From Desulfosporosinus acididurans (lineage in GTDB: Bacteria > Bacillota > Desulfitobacteriia > Desulfitobacteriales > Desulfitobacteriaceae), in the NCBI RefSeq assembly GCF_001029285.1, contig NZ_LDZY01000006.1, positions 248,001 to 312,000 on the forward strand: a stretch of DNA of 64,000 nt, read 5' to 3'. The translations under genes were made by a program, and so were the position numbers. Each line of letters begins with the position of its first letter. The stretch's first letter is position 1. Below are positions 62,120 to 64,000 of the stretch, one piece after another. The notes under the pieces were generated by a model. The model was not told the DNA's origin. It worked only from the letters and a program-made list of their open reading frames with translations, and searched no databases.

Positions 62120-62626
62120 CTATCTATCATACCTTGGGCGATAGCGCAGCCAACCGTGTAAAAAGGACCGATGAATCAAAGGATAGGTTATAGGAACCAG
62201 AACAGCGTTATATAAAGCAACACCAAAGATTAATTGAACAACATCTCCCAAAGACCATTGCAGCCCCGCTCCAAGTCCTAAAAAGGCAACACAGGTTTGG
62301 CCGGCGACCGTGACAATAAAAACCATGAAGGTGGTTAACAGAAAATTGTCACGATACCAACGTTCTGTCAGCCAGTTACTTAGGAAGGCTACGATTAATA
62401 ACGTGAGTGTGTACATTCCTATATACCGGCCTAAGTAAAAGTCTTCCAATAATCCTGCCCCCAAACCCCAAAGGACGCTCGAAAGACGCCTGTGGTGCAT
62501 AGCCATATAGATGGTTAACAAGATTAGAAGATCCGGTTTAATACCCGACCAGGCCCAGAAATGAAAGAGGGTTCCCGGCAGGATCAGACTAAGGAAAAAC
62601 ATTAAAGCAATTAGGATGTAGCGCAT
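62120..62626 (-). CDS. mreD: Rod-shape-determining membrane protein MreD
   Basis: 168-aa protein with five hydrophobic spans (YILIALMFFLSLILPGTLFH at the start) and the family motif KPDLLILLTIYMAMH. Its ATG shares one base with the mreC stop. Works with MreC, RodA and PBP2 in the elongation complex. Confidence 0.93.
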   Translation of the reverse strand: MRYILIALMFFLSLILPGTLFHFWAWSGIKPDLLILLTIYMAMHHRRLSSVLWGLGAGLLEDFYLGRYIGMYTLTLLIVAFLSNWLTERWYRDNFLLTTFMVFIVTVAGQTCVAFLGLGAGLQWSLGDVVQLIFGVALYNAVLVPITYPLIHRSFLHGWLRYRPRYDR

Positions 62627-63495
62627 TATTTCGCCCCCACCACTTTAACTATATACACCTCTTCCAAGGAATCAAAATCAACCAAAGGCTGGATATAGGC
62701 AGTTTTGAGAAGTCCTGAAGGATCAAGTTCGATTTGCTTGACTTTCCCGATAGGAACATCTTGAGGATATACTCCGCCTTGGCCTGAAGTCAAGACCAAA
62801 TTTCCGACATTAACATTGTCGGCCCGACGAAAGAGCATTTCAAGATTTCCCTCAGGGGTCAGACGCGAGCCTCGTTTATACGTCCCTTGGACAATGCCGA
62901 AAGTACCGCTGCCGGTGCTGCCGCGGACAACAGCGCTCACTTCTCCTTCACCATCAAGAATCATCAAAACTTCGGACGTCGTTGGCGAAACAGTCACCAC
63001 CTTACCCACAAGCCCCAAGTCTCCGATCACAGGATCATTAACCTGAACCCCGTCCTGACTTCCCCGATTGACAGTCAGTGTCCGGTACCAAGTCGTCGGA
63101 TTACGATTGATGATCGAAGCCCCGACTTTAGTATACTTGTCAAGCGTCGGGCTGCGAAAGATCCCCTGATCAAGCTCATTGTACCTTAATCCGGCTAAAA
63201 CTTGCTGCTTAAGTTTAAGGTTATCGCCGGTTAACTGAGCGACTTTTTTTTGTAATTGTTGGTTTTCTAGTTCTACATTTCTAAAATTCCATAAGGCTTT
63301 GGTATTATCTCGAATTCCGTTTCCTAACTGAAGCATTGGTTTTTCTACAACACTCAGCACTCGCTGCATAGCTCCCCCAACAGGATTGGGAAACCGGCTG
63401 CCGAGACCTGTCAAGCGAATACTGATCAATACCCCTAGCAACAGAAAGAAAACGAGAACCGCAATTCCCGTTACATTAACTCTCTTCCCCACCAT
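62626..63495 (-). CDS. mreC: Rod-shape-determining protein MreC
   Basis: 289-aa bitopic scaffold of the elongation complex: N-terminal membrane helix (TGIAVLVFFLLLGVLISIRL), a coiled coil (LENQQLQKKVAQLTGDNLKL), then two beta domains with ASIINRNPTTWYRTLTVNRG, GLVGKVVTVSPTTSEVLMI and VGNLVLTSGQGGVYPQDVPI. 18 bases after mreB. Confidence 0.95.
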   Translation of the reverse strand: MVGKRVNVTGIAVLVFFLLLGVLISIRLTGLGSRFPNPVGGAMQRVLSVVEKPMLQLGNGIRDNTKALWNFRNVELENQQLQKKVAQLTGDNLKLKQQVLAGLRYNELDQGIFRSPTLDKYTKVGASIINRNPTTWYRTLTVNRGSQDGVQVNDPVIGDLGLVGKVVTVSPTTSEVLMILDGEGEVSAVVRGSTGSGTFGIVQGTYKRGSRLTPEGNLEMLFRRADNVNVGNLVLTSGQGGVYPQDVPIGKVKQIELDPSGLLKTAYIQPLVDFDSLEEVYIVKVVGAK

Positions 63496-63513
63496 GATTC
63501 CTCCCCGCTATCC

Positions 63514-64000
63514 CTAGCTTTTTTGCGAGGCAGCTATTTTACGAAGAACATCAGCGTGTTCCAGGACATGCCCTGTCCCGTGGACAACACAGGACAGAGG
63601 GTCCTCCGCCAAGTGCACCGCAATTCCTGTTTCATCTGAAATCAACCGATCGAGATTGCGCAGCAATGAGCCTCCTCCCGCCATCATAATCCCGCGATCC
63701 ATAATGTCAGATGATAATTCCGGCGGAGTTTTTTCCAAACACGACTTCACTGCATCGACAATAGCCATGACAGGTTCCTGCAGCGCATCCTGGATTTCTT
63801 CCGCCGAAACGTCAATGGTTTTGGGAAGTCCGGTCAACAGGTCACGCCCTCGCACAGTGTAATTTCCCGGTTCAGACATATAAGCATAGCCAATTTCAAA
63901 TTTTAATGATTCAGCAGTCCGATAACCTACCGTCAAATTATAGCGTCTCTTAATATGGGCAATAATCGCATCATCCATTTCATCGCCTGCAACGCGAATG
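63514..64000 (-). CDS. mreB: Rod-shape-determining actin homologue MreB, C-terminal part (cut by window edge)
   Basis: The visible 162 codons cover the MreB C-terminus from [20 protein letters not shown] through the hydrophobic-loop region [20 protein letters not shown] and the nucleotide-binding [20 protein letters not shown]. The N-terminal phosphate loops lie beyond the right edge. It precedes mreC in the conserved shape operon. Confidence 0.97.
   Translation of the reverse strand, partial: IRVAGDEMDDAIIAHIKRRYNLTVGYRTAESLKFEIGYAYMSEPGNYTVRGRDLLTGLPKTIDVSAEEIQDALQEPVMAIVDAVKSCLEKTPPELSSDIMDRGIMMAGGGSLLRNLDRLISDETGIAVHLAEDPLSCVVHGTGHVLEHADVLRKIAASQKS

Overview
The window looks like a chromosomal segment of an endospore-forming, Gram-positive anaerobe. 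A Desulfosporosinus/Desulfitobacterium-type clostridium (Peptococcales/Desulfitobacteriales) is my best guess, inferred from gene content and not from any database search. The evidence is a B. subtilis-like core order on the minus strand (mreB-mreC-mreD ... minC-minD ... spoIVFA-spoIVFB ... rplU-prp-rpmA-spo0B-obg), a Spo0B homologue, an L27 with the Firmicute cleavable leader, CWB2 surface proteins, the DUF1659/DUF2922 pair and a CoA-disulfide/persulfide reductase.

Layout. 1-2.4 kb: obgE (cut by the window edge), spo0B, rpmA, prp and rplU with its leader and promoter. 2.5-13.9 kb: accessory genes, namely a 40-aa membrane peptide; a MarR-MFS-adaptor-adaptor efflux operon; a small XRE regulator with a DUF1659/DUF2922 pair; a UPF0251 regulator divergent from a CoADR-rhodanese gene with a densely packed control region; a lipoprotein; a secreted protein of eleven ~65-aa repeats; and a YdjM-like membrane protein. 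14-37.4 kb: an exopolysaccharide locus with GDP-L-fucose synthesis (manA, manC, fcl, gmd), a divergent AraC regulator, a WecC-type dehydrogenase, Wzx and Wzy, five glycosyltransferases, a NodB deacetylase, a frameshifted pyruvyltransferase, a polyprenyl-phosphate sugar transferase, a GalE-like epimerase, a PHP phosphatase (CpsB), a tyrosine kinase (CpsD) and its Wzz-type adaptor. Remnants of galU, an acetyltransferase and a second sugar-phosphate transferase show that this locus has turned over repeatedly; its central part is visibly more AT-rich than its ends. 37.5-49.5 kb: two CWB2 surface proteins of 775 and 3163 aa that share the same N-terminal module. 50.2-64 kb: the core resumes with rng, two radical-SAM-linked genes, spoIVFB, spoIVFA, rodA, minE-minD-minC, mrdA, mreD, mreC and mreB (cut by the edge).

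How it fits together. The core genes handle cell shape, division-site selection, ribosome assembly and sporulation signalling, and all lie on one strand. About 48 kb of envelope-related accessory DNA sits between rng and rplU, which are near neighbours in many related genomes. The least explained item is a GC-rich ~302-bp tandem repeat between rng and the TIGR03936 gene. Each copy folds into a long branched stem-loop, and the two copies differ by a compensatory base-pair change. No tRNA, rRNA, CRISPR array or intact insertion sequence was seen.
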